From Pseudomonas sp. QTF5 (GTDB lineage: Bacteria; Pseudomonadota; Gammaproteobacteria; Pseudomonadales; Pseudomonadaceae): 64,000 bases of DNA. The notes under the pieces are model-generated. The model did not search any database and was not told the DNA's origin. It was given only the letters and a program-made list of their open reading frames with translations. The DNA lies in the NCBI RefSeq assembly GCF_000512695.2, contig NZ_AZRW02000003.1, forward strand, positions 168,731-232,730. Direction: 5' to 3'. Positions 9,110 through 19,089 of this stretch are shown here, in pieces (position 1 is the stretch's first letter; every line of letters starts with the position of its first letter). A program made the position numbers and the translations under genes.

Positions 9110-10339
9110 ATGCCGCCGTCGGCCATGGACTGTCGGGACAGGTCACTTCGTCAGTGCCTGCGCGGGTTGAGCGTTTTGCTGGCACTGGCGCTGGTGACGC
9201 CCGCGATGGCGGCCCGCCAACCTTGCGGGGAGCCGGCATGGCCGCTGTGGCACGCCTATGCATCGCGCTTCGTCCAGCCCGATGGCCGAGTGCTGGAGTC
9301 CAGCCTGGAGAACAACCACAGTACGTCGGAAGGTCAGTCCTACGGCATGCTCTTCGCCCTTATCGGCAATGACCCGCAACGCTTCGACAAAGTGTGGCGC
9401 TGGACCGCCGCAAACCTCGCCGGATCCGCCATTGGCACACGCTTGCCGGGCTGGTTATGGGGGCAAGGCGAGGATGGTCAATGGCGCTTGCAAGACAGCC
9501 ACTCCGCCTCCGACGCCGACCTGTGGTTCGCCTACGCCCTGCTCGAAGCCGCACGCCTGTGGCATCGGCCGGACTATCGCCAGGACGCTCTGCGGCTCAT
9601 GGCAACCATCGAAGCGCAGCTGGTCGTTGATCTGCCCGGGCTGGGCCCCATGCTACTGCCCGGGCCTGAGGGTTTCATCCAGCCCGGTCCTCTCTGGCGG
9701 CTGAACCCCAGTTACCTGCCACTTCCCGTGTTGCGGCGGTTGGCCAAGGAGGCACCTTCCGGCCCCTGGCCAGCCATTGCCCATAACACTGCGACGATGA
9801 TCAGCCAATCAAGCCCCCACGGCTTCGTGGCTGACTGGGTCGGTTATCAGGGCACTTCAACCCGATCCGGGGGCTTCGTCATGGACCCGATCAAGGGTGA
9901 GACGGGGAGTTACGACGCCGTTCGCGTCTACCTCTGGCTGGGCATGAGCGACGTCAGGGAACCGCTGGCGGCGCCCCTGTTGAAACAGCTCGATGGCATG
10001 GCCCGCCTCACTGCCGCGACCGGTCGGCCGCCGGAAACCGTTCAGGTTCTGCAAGGCAGTGTTCAGGGTCAGAGCCCTTTCGGATTCAGCGCGGCACTGA
10101 TTCCTTACTTTCATGCCAAGGGCCAATCCGACGTCGCCCTCGTACTGCGCCAGCGCGCCGAACAAGACTTGCGCGAGGCCCTGGCCAGACCCGATGCCAG
10201 TGCAGGCCCGCCTCGCTACTACAACTTCATGCTCAGCCTGTTCGCGTTCGGCTGGGCAGATAAACATTATCGATTCCGGGAAGACGGAACACTGAAACTC
10301 TCCTGGGAGACCGCATGCACGCGCATCACCGCACGCTAA
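9110..10339 (+). CDS. bcsZ: Periplasmic endoglucanase, glycoside hydrolase family 8
   Basis: Endo-beta-1,4-glucanase of cellulose operons (WssD), which trims or quality-controls the nascent polymer in the periplasm. About 409 residues with a signal peptide (LSVLLALALVTPAMAAR). The family 8 signature NNHSTSEGQSYGM carries the catalytic acid Glu, and SASDADLWFAYALLEA carries the second acidic residue. I take the ATG at 9110, eight bases after the bcsB stop; 9125 is also possible. Its end overlaps bcsC by 25 bases. Confidence 0.93.
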   Translation: MPPSAMDCRDRSLRQCLRGLSVLLALALVTPAMAARQPCGEPAWPLWHAYASRFVQPDGRVLESSLENNHSTSEGQSYGMLFALIGNDPQRFDKVWRWTAANLAGSAIGTRLPGWLWGQGEDGQWRLQDSHSASDADLWFAYALLEAARLWHRPDYRQDALRLMATIEAQLVVDLPGLGPMLLPGPEGFIQPGPLWRLNPSYLPLPVLRRLAKEAPSGPWPAIAHNTATMISQSSPHGFVADWVGYQGTSTRSGGFVMDPIKGETGSYDAVRVYLWLGMSDVREPLAAPLLKQLDGMARLTAATGRPPETVQVLQGSVQGQSPFGFSAALIPYFHAKGQSDVALVLRQRAEQDLREALARPDASAGPPRYYNFMLSLFAFGWADKHYRFREDGTLKLSWETACTRITAR

Positions 10340-13300
10340 CCATCGCCGTGATGAGCGCGTTGACAGCCACGGCTGTCCACGCGCAAAGCCCGACGCCTCA
10401 GACATTACTCATCGGGCAGGGACAGTACTGGCAGTCGCACAAAAACCCTCAACGCGCGACGGAAGTCTGGCTCAAAGTCCTGCAGCTGGACCCCACGCAG
10501 ATCGATGCGCTGTATGGCCTGGGCCTGATCGGTGTGCAGCAGGGCAAGCCACAACAGGCGCAGCAATACCTCGCCCGCCTGCAGGCGCTCCAGCCAGTGC
10601 CCCGCCAGGCACTGCAATTGGCGCAGGACATCAGCGTGGCCCAATCGCAGAACCAGCAGCGTCTGGAAGAGGCTCGGCGCCTCGTCGATGCCGGTGAGCG
10701 TGACAAGGCGACTGCAGTGTTTCGCTCGCTGTTCGATGGCCGTCCACCTCAAGGTACGATCGGCCGCGAGTATTACAACAACCTTGCCTTCAATCAGGCT
10801 GACTGGGCTGAAGCACGCAGCGGATTTCAGCGCCTGCAACGTGAGATGCCCAACGACTCGATCGTCGCGCTGTTTTACGCCAAGCATCTGGTCCGCCGTG
10901 AAGACAGCCGTGCCGAGGGCATCCGCGCCCTGGCCGCGCTGACCCAGCGTACCGACATTGCCGGTGATGCCGACGAAAGCTGGCGCCTGGCGCTGACCTG
11001 GATCGGTCCACCCAATCCGGCACAAGTGCCGTTGTTCGAGGCGTACCTCAAGACGCATCCGGATGACGCGGAAATCCGGGCGCAGATGAACAAGGGCAAG
11101 CAACAGGTGGCAACAACGGCCAGCAACGAATGGCAACCGCCTGCCGAAGTCGCGCGCGGCCTGAAGGCGCTCAAAGAAGGCGATCAGGCCACCGCCGAAC
11201 AGGCTTTTCAAGCTCGCTTGAAAACCCGGCCCGATGATGCTGACGCGCTGGGAGGCCTTGGGGTTGTTCGCCAGCAGCAACACCGACTGGCCGAAGCGGA
11301 AAAGCTTCTGGGTCAGGCCACGCGGCAACGCGACGGCAGCCACTGGGAAGTTGCGCTGAACGAAGTGCGCTACTGGTCTGCGTTACAGCAGGCCCGCGAC
11401 GCCCAGGCCAAAGGCCAGACAGCCCAGGCACAGGTCTTGGTCAACCAGGCGCTGCGGCTCAATCCAAACGGGGTCGACGCTCGCCTCGCCCTGGCGGATA
11501 TTCAGGCCAGCGCGGGCCAGTTCGATGATGCTCAGCGCAACTATCGGCAGATTTTGAATCAGCGCCGCGACGACCCTCAAGCACAGGAAGGGCTGGTCAA
11601 TGTGCTGCTCAAGAGCGGCAAGAACGATGAAGCCCTGCAACTGATCAACAGCCTGCCCGCCAGCGGACAGGCAAAGATCGGCCAGTCCGCACGCCTGCAA
11701 GCCTTGCGCGCGACGCAACTGGCCGCCCTCGCCGAACAACGCAACGACCTGCCCGCTGCACGCAACGCCTTGCAAGACGCGCTGCGCTACGAACCGGACA
11801 ACGTCTGGACACGTTTCGCCCTGGCCCGCCTGAACCTGGCGATGGGCGAACCGCAAAAGGCTCGGGACCTGATCAACGCCATGCTCCAGGCCCACCCCGA
11901 CAATGCCGAGGCGCTTTACGTCAGCGCCTTGCTGTCGGTTCAGATGGGTGACTGGAAAGCCGCCCAGACAACGTTGGGACGCTTGCGCCCCGACCAACGC
12001 ACCCCGGACATGGACGCGCTGGCCGCTGATGTCAGCCTCAACCTGCAACTCAGCCAGGCGATCGACTTGGGCAAGCGCGGACAGCGCCAGGAAGCCCTGA
12101 CCTTGCTCGACCGTATTCAGCCGATGACCAACAACAGTCCGGACCGCACGGCGAGCCTGGCCTCAGCCTATGTCGACATCGGCGAGCCGACCCGTGCACT
12201 GACCCTCATGCGCGGCCAGTTGCAAAACACCACGGCGCCCTCGGCGGACTTCATCCTGCAATACGCCGCTGTCCTGCTTAAAACCGGAGAAGACGCACAG
12301 GTCAACGAGATTCTGCGCGACCTTCAGAACAGGCCCTTGAACGCGCCGGCCCGCAAGCGTTTCGACGACCTGCTCTATCTCTATCGCATCCGCCAGGCTG
12401 ACCAGCTGCGTGAACGAGGCAATCTGGCCAGCGCTTATGACACGCTGGCACCCGCACTGGCGCAACGTCCCGGTGACAGCGCTGCCGTCGCGGCGCTGGC
12501 GCGGATGTACTCGGCCAACGGCGACACGGCAAAAGCCCTCGAACTCTACAAACCGCTGTTACAACGTCAGCCAAACGATCCGCAACTGCTGTTGGGTGCC
12601 GCCGACGCGGCGGTGTTGGCACATGACACTGCCTTTGCCGAACAGGCACTGCAACAGCTGCTCAAGACTGAATCCGGCAACCCTCAAACGCTGACAGAGG
12701 CCGCCCGCCTCTATCAGAATATGGGCAAGACCGGCACGGCGACCGATCTGCTGCGCAAAGCGGTGGCCATTGAACAGAGCGAGAAACGCAGAAGCCAGGG
12801 CGACCAACTGGCCGGTTCGACGATGGCACCCAACCCTTTTGCCGGGGTGTCGGGTCCACGTAGCGAGGTCAGTCGCGACACCTTGCTGGCAGCGATCCCG
12901 CCACCGGTTCAGGAGATGCCGGGCAGCGTGAGGTCTCAGACCCCGTTTGGCATCGACGCCCCGCCAAGGCCGCAGCAGGCGAGCAATGCATTCGAGGCGC
13001 AGCTGCCGCGCGCAGCACTGGTGAGCGAGGACATCAGCCCCGCGCAACTGGCGCTGAATAAAATCCTTCAGGAGCGCAGTGCCTACGTCACCCAGGGCGT
13101 GAGCATTCGCAGCAACGACAGTGAGTCGGGGTTGAGCAAACTGACCGATATTGAAACACCGCTGGAAATCAATATCCCGCTAGATGAAAGCCGCGTCGCC
13201 CTGCGCGTGACGCCGGTCTCGTTGAACGCCGGCAGTGCCAGCGGCGAGGCACTTCAGCGTTTCGGTAGCGGTGCGCGGAGCGACGGCGTCGGATCGCAAA

Positions 13301-14178
13301 AAGCCGAGGGTGTCGGCCTTTCCGTCGCCATTCAACGGCCCGCGGATGGGCTCAAAGCCGATCTCGGCACCACCCCGCTCGGCTTCAAATACACCACCGC
13401 CACTGGCGGCATCAGCATTGATCGCCCGGTAAGCGACACCTCTAATGTCCGTTACGGCGTGAGCATTTCCCGGCGCCCGGTGACTGACAGCGTCACCTCG
13501 TTTGCCGGCACCACCGACAAACGCAGCGGGCAGTCCTGGGGCGGCGTGAGCGCCAACGGCGGGCGTGCTCAGTTGAGCTATGACGACAACGAAGTCGGCG
13601 CCTATGGCTACGCCTCCTGGCACCAACTGCTGGGCAACCATGTCCAGTCCAACAACCGCAGTGAACTGGGCAGCGGCGTCTACTGGTACCTGCAAAATGA
13701 AACGGATAGCAAATTGACCGTCGGCCTGAGCATGACCGGCATGAGCTACGCCAACAATCAGGACTTTTTCACCTACGGCCATGGCGGCTATTTCAGCCCG
13801 CAGACGTTCTTCGCCCTGGGCATTCCGGTGACCTGGGCACAACGCACCGGGCGCTTGACGTATCAAGTCAAGGGCTCGGTCGGCGTGCAGCATTTCGAGC
13901 AGGACAGCGCCGACTATTTCCCCAACGACAAAGCCATGCAAGCGGCCTCGGGCCTGCGCTACGAAGGGCAAAACAAAACCGGGATCGGCTACAGCGTTGC
14001 CGCGGCGGCTGAATACAGGTTGGGTTCGAACATCCTGCTGGGCGCCAACCTGGGCCTGGACAACGCCCGCGACTACCAGCAACTCAGCGGCGCCTTGTCG
14101 TTGCGCTACCTTTTCGAGGACATCAGCGGCCCCATGAACCTGCCGGTCAGCCCCTACACCTCACCTTATTCCAACTGA
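10315..14178 (+). CDS. bcsC: Cellulose export TPR/outer-membrane protein BcsC
   Basis: The 1287-residue export component has a signal peptide, a periplasmic superhelix of TPR repeats (A-L-x-P-x-x-A repeats up to about residue 820) and a C-terminal beta-barrel (about 930-1287) that forms the outer-membrane glucan pore. The ATG follows GGGAG five bases upstream and lies within the end of bcsZ. Length and layout match WssE. The C-terminus is SPYSN rather than an aromatic residue, which is slightly unusual for a barrel end. Confidence 0.95.
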   Translation: MHAHHRTLTIAVMSALTATAVHAQSPTPQTLLIGQGQYWQSHKNPQRATEVWLKVLQLDPTQIDALYGLGLIGVQQGKPQQAQQYLARLQALQPVPRQALQLAQDISVAQSQNQQRLEEARRLVDAGERDKATAVFRSLFDGRPPQGTIGREYYNNLAFNQADWAEARSGFQRLQREMPNDSIVALFYAKHLVRREDSRAEGIRALAALTQRTDIAGDADESWRLALTWIGPPNPAQVPLFEAYLKTHPDDAEIRAQMNKGKQQVATTASNEWQPPAEVARGLKALKEGDQATAEQAFQARLKTRPDDADALGGLGVVRQQQHRLAEAEKLLGQATRQRDGSHWEVALNEVRYWSALQQARDAQAKGQTAQAQVLVNQALRLNPNGVDARLALADIQASAGQFDDAQRNYRQILNQRRDDPQAQEGLVNVLLKSGKNDEALQLINSLPASGQAKIGQSARLQALRATQLAALAEQRNDLPAARNALQDALRYEPDNVWTRFALARLNLAMGEPQKARDLINAMLQAHPDNAEALYVSALLSVQMGDWKAAQTTLGRLRPDQRTPDMDALAADVSLNLQLSQAIDLGKRGQRQEALTLLDRIQPMTNNSPDRTASLASAYVDIGEPTRALTLMRGQLQNTTAPSADFILQYAAVLLKTGEDAQVNEILRDLQNRPLNAPARKRFDDLLYLYRIRQADQLRERGNLASAYDTLAPALAQRPGDSAAVAALARMYSANGDTAKALELYKPLLQRQPNDPQLLLGAADAAVLAHDTAFAEQALQQLLKTESGNPQTLTEAARLYQNMGKTGTATDLLRKAVAIEQSEKRRSQGDQLAGSTMAPNPFAGVSGPRSEVSRDTLLAAIPPPVQEMPGSVRSQTPFGIDAPPRPQQASNAFEAQLPRAALVSEDISPAQLALNKILQERSAYVTQGVSIRSNDSESGLSKLTDIETPLEINIPLDESRVALRVTPVSLNAGSASGEALQRFGSGARSDGVGSQKAEGVGLSVAIQRPADGLKADLGTTPLGFKYTTATGGISIDRPVSDTSNVRYGVSISRRPVTDSVTSFAGTTDKRSGQSWGGVSANGGRAQLSYDDNEVGAYGYASWHQLLGNHVQSNNRSELGSGVYWYLQNETDSKLTVGLSMTGMSYANNQDFFTYGHGGYFSPQTFFALGIPVTWAQRTGRLTYQVKGSVGVQHFEQDSADYFPNDKAMQAASGLRYEGQNKTGIGYSVAAAAEYRLGSNILLGANLGLDNARDYQQLSGALSLRYLFEDISGPMNLPVSPYTSPYSN

Positions 14179-14195
14179 TCATTCTGGAGCTTTCG

Positions 14196-14864
14196 ATGCC
14201 CACTTCTGCCCTTGCCGGCCTCACCCTGCTTGTTCTTGGCGAAAGCCATATGAGCCTTGCGGACCATTTGCTGGAGCCACTGCACGACAACCTGACTCGT
14301 CAAGGCGCGCTCGTTCACTCCATTGGCGCCTGTGGTGCCAGCGCGTCCGACTGGCTGATCAGCAAGAAGGTCGACTGCGGTGCCGAGCGCAAAGGCAACG
14401 ACAAAATAGTGATCAAGGGCCGCGAGGCGAGTACCACACCGATCCAGGACCTGATCGCGGCCGACAAACCTGACCTCGTGGTATTGGTCATCGGTGACAC
14501 CATGGCGTCCTATGACAAACCGGTGTTTCCAAAAGCCTGGGCCTGGCAAAGCGTCACCGGCCTGGCCAAGGCTATCGCTGCCACCGGCACGCGTTGTGCC
14601 TGGGTAGGTCCAGCCTGGGGCAAAGCGGGTGGCATGTACCAGAAAAATGACGCCCGCACCCAATTGATGTCCCAGTTTCTGGCCGCCAACGTTGCGCCTT
14701 GCACCTACATCGATTCGCTGGCGTTCTCCAAACCCGGGCAATGGATGACCACCGATGGGCAGCACTTCACCGTTGCCGGCTATCAATCCTGGGGCACCGC
14801 AATCGGCACTGCATTGGCCAAACTACCCGCCGCCAGCCTCGCCAGCCAAGGAGCCGGAAAATGA
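14196..14864 (+). CDS. wssF: SGNH-hydrolase-like cellulose acetylation protein WssF
   Basis: 222-residue protein with an SGNH/GDSL-like layout: GESHMS near residues 16-21 replaces the GDS block, GDTM follows mid-protein, and DGQHF near 190 supplies the Asp-x-x-His pair. In Wss operons this product is needed for acetylating cellulose with the AlgFIJ-like proteins encoded next; its exact chemistry is less clear than theirs. No clear signal peptide is seen. Its stop overlaps the wssG start (ATGA at 14861-14864). Confidence 0.82.
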   Translation: MPTSALAGLTLLVLGESHMSLADHLLEPLHDNLTRQGALVHSIGACGASASDWLISKKVDCGAERKGNDKIVIKGREASTTPIQDLIAADKPDLVVLVIGDTMASYDKPVFPKAWAWQSVTGLAKAIAATGTRCAWVGPAWGKAGGMYQKNDARTQLMSQFLAANVAPCTYIDSLAFSKPGQWMTTDGQHFTVAGYQSWGTAIGTALAKLPAASLASQGAGK

Positions 14865-15529
14865 CTCGAACAAAGCTGGCCGCTGCCCTGTCCTTGTTGT
14901 TGAGCCTGCAGGCCCAGGGCGCTGACATTGCTCTGTACCCGACGGGGCCGGACCAGGACTCGGCGTTCCTGCGCTTCATCAATGCCGCCGACCAACCGTT
15001 GCAAATACTGGCCGAGAATTCTCGGGCAAATCTGCGGCTCGAAGGCCGCAATGCTGTGTCCGACTATCTATCGGTACCTGCCAGCAAGCCGATCAGGGGC
15101 TCCCTGGAACGCGGCGGCAAAAGCCAGCCGCTGGACATCCAGGTTCTGGCCGGGGAATTCGCGACCGTGATTGCATTGCCGGACAGCGCTGAGGGCATGC
15201 GCCCTGTCGTCATCCGCGAGCAGCCTGAGGATTTCAATAGCTTGAGAGCCTCATTGGCGTTTATCAACGCCGATGCCGCTTGCCCCCGGGCCGGGTTGCG
15301 CGCTGCGCGGGTGAATGCTGAATTGTTCAAGGATGTGGCCAGCGCCAGTGTGCAACGCCGCGCGATTAACCCGGTCAGCCTTTCGGTTCAGTTGGTCTGC
15401 GCTCAAACCGATGTAGGTGCACCGCTTGATCTCGGTCAACTCAAGGCCGGCGAGCGCTACAGCGTCGTGCTGTTGCCTGGCGCAAATGGCCCGTACCTGT
15501 TGCTCGCGACTGACGTCCTGGCCCATTAA
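14861..15529 (+). CDS. wssG: AlgF-like cellulose O-acetylation protein WssG
   Basis: 222-residue periplasmic protein related to AlgF, part of the relay that moves acetyl groups from the inner membrane to the polymer. It starts with a signal peptide (LAAALSLLLSLQAQGA) followed by beta-rich sequence typical of the family. The ATG overlaps the wssF stop; a longer frame from 14699 lies inside wssF and is not needed. It acts with WssH and WssI. Confidence 0.85.
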   Translation: MTRTKLAAALSLLLSLQAQGADIALYPTGPDQDSAFLRFINAADQPLQILAENSRANLRLEGRNAVSDYLSVPASKPIRGSLERGGKSQPLDIQVLAGEFATVIALPDSAEGMRPVVIREQPEDFNSLRASLAFINADAACPRAGLRAARVNAELFKDVASASVQRRAINPVSLSVQLVCAQTDVGAPLDLGQLKAGERYSVVLLPGANGPYLLLATDVLAH

Positions 15530-15546
15530 TCGGATGGCGTCACCCC

Positions 15547-16956
15547 ATGGTTTTTGCCTCTCTCGAATTTCTGACGTTGTTCCTGCCGCTGTTCCTGTTC
15601 GCCTATGCCTTGTCCCCGGCCGCCTGGCGTAATGTCACGCTGCTGATCGGCAGTTGGCTGTTTTATGGCTGGTTGAGCCCACGATTCCTCGCTGTGCATG
15701 TGATGCTGACGATCACGGCATGGGTGGGTGGCTTATTGATTGATGCCTGGCGACAGGAGAGCAAGGGCCGTGTGCGAATACTTGTGGCCCTGATCGTGCT
15801 CAACACAGCAATGCTCTGCTGGTACAAGTACGCCAACAATGTCGTCGGCACATTGAGCGAAGTGATGGTCTGGTCCGGAGCCGCGCCCCTGTCCTGGCAG
15901 CGGGTCATCATGCCGGCCGGATTGTCGTTTGTCGTGCTGCAGGCGATTTCCTACCTGGTGGATGTGCATCGTCGCACCGTGCCAGTCGAGCGCAGCTTCG
16001 TCCATTACGCGACCTATATTTCGATGTTCGGCCATTCGGTCGCCGGCCCTATCATTCGCTATGACTGGGTCCGGCGCGAGTTGCATCGGCGTTCCTTCAA
16101 CCTGCAAAATTTTTCGCTGGGTGCACGCCGGTTCATGCTCGGGATGTGTATGAAGGTCCTGGTGGCCGACACCCTGTCGCCCGTGGTCGACGTGGCGTTC
16201 AGTGTGCAGAACCCCAGTTTTTCTGACGCCTGGCTGGGCTGCCTGGCCTACTCCCTGCAACTGTTCTTTGACTTCGCCGGCTACAGCTCCATGGCCATTG
16301 GTCTGGGACTGATGCTGGGCTTCCACTTTCCGGAGAACTTCAACCACCCTTATCTGGCCAACAGCATCCAGGATTTCTGGCGCCGCTGGCACATGTCATT
16401 GTCCAGTTGGTTGCGTGACTATCTGTATATCCCACTGGGTGGCAATCGCAATGGCCCCTGGAAAACCTATCGCAACCTGTTCCTGATCATGGCCATCGCC
16501 GGCCTCTGGCACGGTGGCGACAATTGGAATTATCTACTGTGGGGCTGCGCCCATGGCATTGCGTTGTGTGTTGATCGTGCCTGGAACCGCTCCTCCCTGC
16601 CCCCTGTACCGCCCGTGCTTTCCCATGGGCTGACACTGCTGTTTGTCTGCCTGGCATGGACACTGTTCCGCGCCCCCGACTTTCACAGTGCACTGAGCCT
16701 GTATGCCGGACAGTTCGGGCTGCAGGGCATCGCCCTCAGTGAAGAACTGTCCGCGACCTTGCGCCCGGTACATGGCCTCGCGGGCTTGTTGGGTGTGCTA
16801 GGTATCGTCGCACCGCTGCTACGCCCTTACGCTGAAAAACACCGGATCGGCATAGCGCTCTACCCCGCCGCCCTTTGGCCCATTGTCGGTTTCATGCTGT
16901 CGTTCGCGCTGACCGCCAGTCGCGAAACCGTACCCTTTCTGTACTTTCAATTCTGA
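15547..16956 (+). CDS. wssH: AlgI-like membrane-bound O-acetyltransferase WssH
   Basis: 469-residue polytopic MBOAT protein that transfers acetyl groups across the inner membrane for cellulose acetylation. It shows many hydrophobic segments, the DFWRRWHMSLSSW block and, farther on, IAGLWHGGDNWNYLLWG with the conserved active-site His in LWHG. It ends at TGA overlapping the wssI ATG (TGATG). Confidence 0.93.
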   Translation: MVFASLEFLTLFLPLFLFAYALSPAAWRNVTLLIGSWLFYGWLSPRFLAVHVMLTITAWVGGLLIDAWRQESKGRVRILVALIVLNTAMLCWYKYANNVVGTLSEVMVWSGAAPLSWQRVIMPAGLSFVVLQAISYLVDVHRRTVPVERSFVHYATYISMFGHSVAGPIIRYDWVRRELHRRSFNLQNFSLGARRFMLGMCMKVLVADTLSPVVDVAFSVQNPSFSDAWLGCLAYSLQLFFDFAGYSSMAIGLGLMLGFHFPENFNHPYLANSIQDFWRRWHMSLSSWLRDYLYIPLGGNRNGPWKTYRNLFLIMAIAGLWHGGDNWNYLLWGCAHGIALCVDRAWNRSSLPPVPPVLSHGLTLLFVCLAWTLFRAPDFHSALSLYAGQFGLQGIALSEELSATLRPVHGLAGLLGVLGIVAPLLRPYAEKHRIGIALYPAALWPIVGFMLSFALTASRETVPFLYFQF

Positions 16957-18128
16957 TGAAGACGCCAGAGCACACCATTACGCTTGCTCAACCTGTCGAT
17001 CCGGTCGCACGCACCAGTCCATTGGCAGGCGCATCGCTGCTGATATTCCTGTTCGCCGGGCTGCTGTCCTCTGGCTGGCTGATCGGGTCAGGGCAACTAG
17101 AGCCGCTGCCACCGAAATTATCGGCGACGCAGATTCTTGACGGAGCTATCACCCATAAAATCGCCAAGGAGCTGTCGAAAGCCGCCTTCCCCACCATGTT
17201 CGCCAAACTGGAACGCGGTGCGAGTTGGCTTCTGCTCAACGACACGGGGCCCAGGGTTCGTTCAGGATGCACTGACTGGTTGTTTCTGGCCGATGAGCTA
17301 AAGGTCAACCATCAAGCGCAACGTAATGCCGATGCCAAGCTCCAGGCCGTGATCGATCTGAAAGAACGGCTCTCTCAACGACACATCAGCTTGCTGGTGG
17401 TCATCGTTCCAGACAAGAGCCGCATCGCTTCTGCACAACGTTGCTCACTGCATCGCCCGGCGTCTTTCGAAGGACGCATCCAGTCCTGGACGGCGAAGCT
17501 GAATGTGGCCAGGCTGGCGAATCTGGACCTGACCGGTGCACTGGCGCCACTAGGTCCCCAAGCCTATTTGCGTACCGATACGCACTGGAGTGAATCCGGC
17601 GCCAAGGCTGCGGCCGAAGCTATCGCGCAGCACCTGAAAACCCTGGGCATCACCGCAACACCACGCCGATCGTTCAACGAAAGTCACGCCCCGCTCGCAA
17701 TACGGCCCGGCGATCTGGTGCACCTGGCGGGCATCGACTGGCTGCCGCTTGAATGGCAACCCACACCCGAATGGATCGCCCAGACCAGCATCCACGAAAT
17801 TCCCGACATGTCGGCCGACAGCCCTGACAATGACGGAGACCTCTTTGGCGTTACCGACTTACCCAACACCGCTCTGATCGGAACCTCATTTTCGCGCAAC
17901 TCGAACTTCGCAGGGTTCCTGCAACAGGCGCTGGGGGCTCCGGTGGGTAATTTCGCAAAAGATGGGGGCGCTTTCTCCGGCGCCGCAAACAGCTACATCA
18001 ACAACCCGGCCTTCAAGGAAACACCGCCAACATTGATCATCTGGGAAATCCCGGAACGAGACCTGGAGTCGGCATACGCCGACCCCATTCAGGTAGAACC
18101 ATCGCCCTTGGCGTTGGGATCAGGTTGA
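16956..18128 (+). CDS. wssI: AlgJ/AlgX-like cellulose O-acetyltransferase WssI
   Basis: 390-residue protein with one N-terminal membrane anchor (about residues 24-45) and an ALGX/ALGJ SGNH domain. Features include CTDWLFLADEL, VIVPDKSRI, the RTDTHWSESG block with the catalytic Asp-x-His pair, and the GTSFSRN serine block. It is the last gene of the operon; no wssJ-like ATPase follows. I start it at the ATG overlapping the wssH stop, since the longer frame from 16875 runs inside wssH. Confidence 0.9.
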   Translation: MKTPEHTITLAQPVDPVARTSPLAGASLLIFLFAGLLSSGWLIGSGQLEPLPPKLSATQILDGAITHKIAKELSKAAFPTMFAKLERGASWLLLNDTGPRVRSGCTDWLFLADELKVNHQAQRNADAKLQAVIDLKERLSQRHISLLVVIVPDKSRIASAQRCSLHRPASFEGRIQSWTAKLNVARLANLDLTGALAPLGPQAYLRTDTHWSESGAKAAAEAIAQHLKTLGITATPRRSFNESHAPLAIRPGDLVHLAGIDWLPLEWQPTPEWIAQTSIHEIPDMSADSPDNDGDLFGVTDLPNTALIGTSFSRNSNFAGFLQQALGAPVGNFAKDGGAFSGAANSYINNPAFKETPPTLIIWEIPERDLESAYADPIQVEPSPLALGSG

Positions 18129-18408
18129 AAAACCAGCGCCCCCAAGCTCGCTCTCTTCCGGAAACGGACTAACAGTATCTGCTCTCGGCCATCGCAGTCT
18201 CTGACGACGAACCTGGCCCTTACACAGCGGTCAAAGCAAGTGATGACATCGCCAATGATCAAAGGCCTCTGGCCTGTTTCATTCAATGGCGAAGCCAGTA
18301 GTTCACACACTTTAGGGTGCGCTGGATAATGTCAGCAGGCTCGGATTTCTGCCGAGAGCAGGTGCTGACGGCTGCTCACATCCAATGCTCCCGTATCGGA
18401 GTACTAAC

Positions 18409-18963
18409 ATGACTCAGTCAATGCGGTTCTTCCTATCGATTGTCCTTGCGACACTGGCATCGGCCAGCTTCTTGAACACTGCTAGTGCGGCAACCGCCGA
18501 GGATCTGGATGTCGACTCTCGGCAAGCGTTGCAAACACTCTACAAGTCCACGCCATTTGCTGAAAGCATTTCGAAAAACGCCAAAGCGATTCTTGTCTTC
18601 CCGAAAATCATCAAGGCGGGCCTTGTGTTTGGCGGCAGCTATGGCGAAGGCGTGTTGTTGAAGGACAAGAAAATAGAGAATTATTACAACTCCGTAACCG
18701 GGTCCTGGGGGCTGCAAGCAGGTGCCCAGTCGTATGGCTATGCGGTTTTCCTGATGACCGACAAAGCCGTGGACTACATACGTCAAACCAAGGGTTGGGA
18801 AGTCGGCGTAGGACCCACCGTTGTAGTGGTTGATGAAGGGGTGGCGAAGAATATGTCCAGCACGACAGTGAAGGACGATGCCTACGCGTTCATTTTCGAC
18901 CAGCAGGGGTTAATGGCCGGGATCAGCATCGAAGGAACCAAGATTTCCCTGATCAAGCGCTAA
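18409..18963 (+). CDS. SYLF (Ysc84-type) lipid-binding protein, exported
   Basis: 184-residue protein with a signal peptide ending at AASA or nearby (FLNTASAATAED). It carries a full SYLF domain: AKAILVFPKIIKAGLVFGGSYGEG, SVTGSWGLQAGAQSYGYAVFLM and a C-terminal GISIEGTKISLI. SYLF domains bind phosphoinositides or other anionic lipids in eukaryotes; the bacterial secreted versions lack a settled role. The ATG at 18409 has GGAG upstream and is preferred over the frame start at 18385. A small hairpin at 18976-18991 lies just after the stop. Confidence 0.85.
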   Translation: MTQSMRFFLSIVLATLASASFLNTASAATAEDLDVDSRQALQTLYKSTPFAESISKNAKAILVFPKIIKAGLVFGGSYGEGVLLKDKKIENYYNSVTGSWGLQAGAQSYGYAVFLMTDKAVDYIRQTKGWEVGVGPTVVVVDEGVAKNMSSTTVKDDAYAFIFDQQGLMAGISIEGTKISLIKR

Positions 18964-18993
18964 AACTGGTCGTTTGGCGCATGGATGCGCCTC

Positions 18994-19022
18994 TTGCCAA
19001 CCAGGTACCGTGCAGATACTGT
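18994..19022 (+). promoter_or_regulatory. Possible sigma-70 promoter of the threonine-rich leader
   Basis: TTGCCA at 18994-18999 and TACTGT at 19017-19022 are 17 bases apart, a usable -35/-10 pair with moderate match. Transcription would begin close to 19029, that is at or just before the ATG of the leader peptide. This would fit a leaderless message and explain the missing ribosome site. Confidence 0.4.
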
Positions 19023-19029
19023 CAGCCCT

Positions 19030-19089
19030 ATGAATCAGCCACGCATTGCCTCGACCACCACTACCACGACCGCCCAAGGCGGGTCGTGA
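19030..19089 (+). CDS. Threonine-rich leader peptide (19 residues)
   Basis: ATG at 19030 opens a 19-codon frame, MNQPRIASTTTTTTAQGGS, ending in TGA at 19087-19089. Six consecutive Thr codons occupy 19054-19071. They lie over the left arm of a hairpin that competes with the downstream antiterminator pairing, as expected of an attenuation leader. It has no Shine-Dalgarno sequence, so translation would have to be leaderless or weak. The peptide itself probably has no function beyond sensing charged Thr-tRNA. Confidence 0.6.
   Translation: MNQPRIASTTTTTTAQGGS

Noticed and set aside
10405..11343. 312-codon minus-strand frame inside bcsC
   Set aside because: Antisense to TPR repeats, with no ribosome site or domain.
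13180..14082. 300-codon minus-strand frame inside the bcsC barrel
   Set aside because: Antisense shadow; composition follows the barrel codons.
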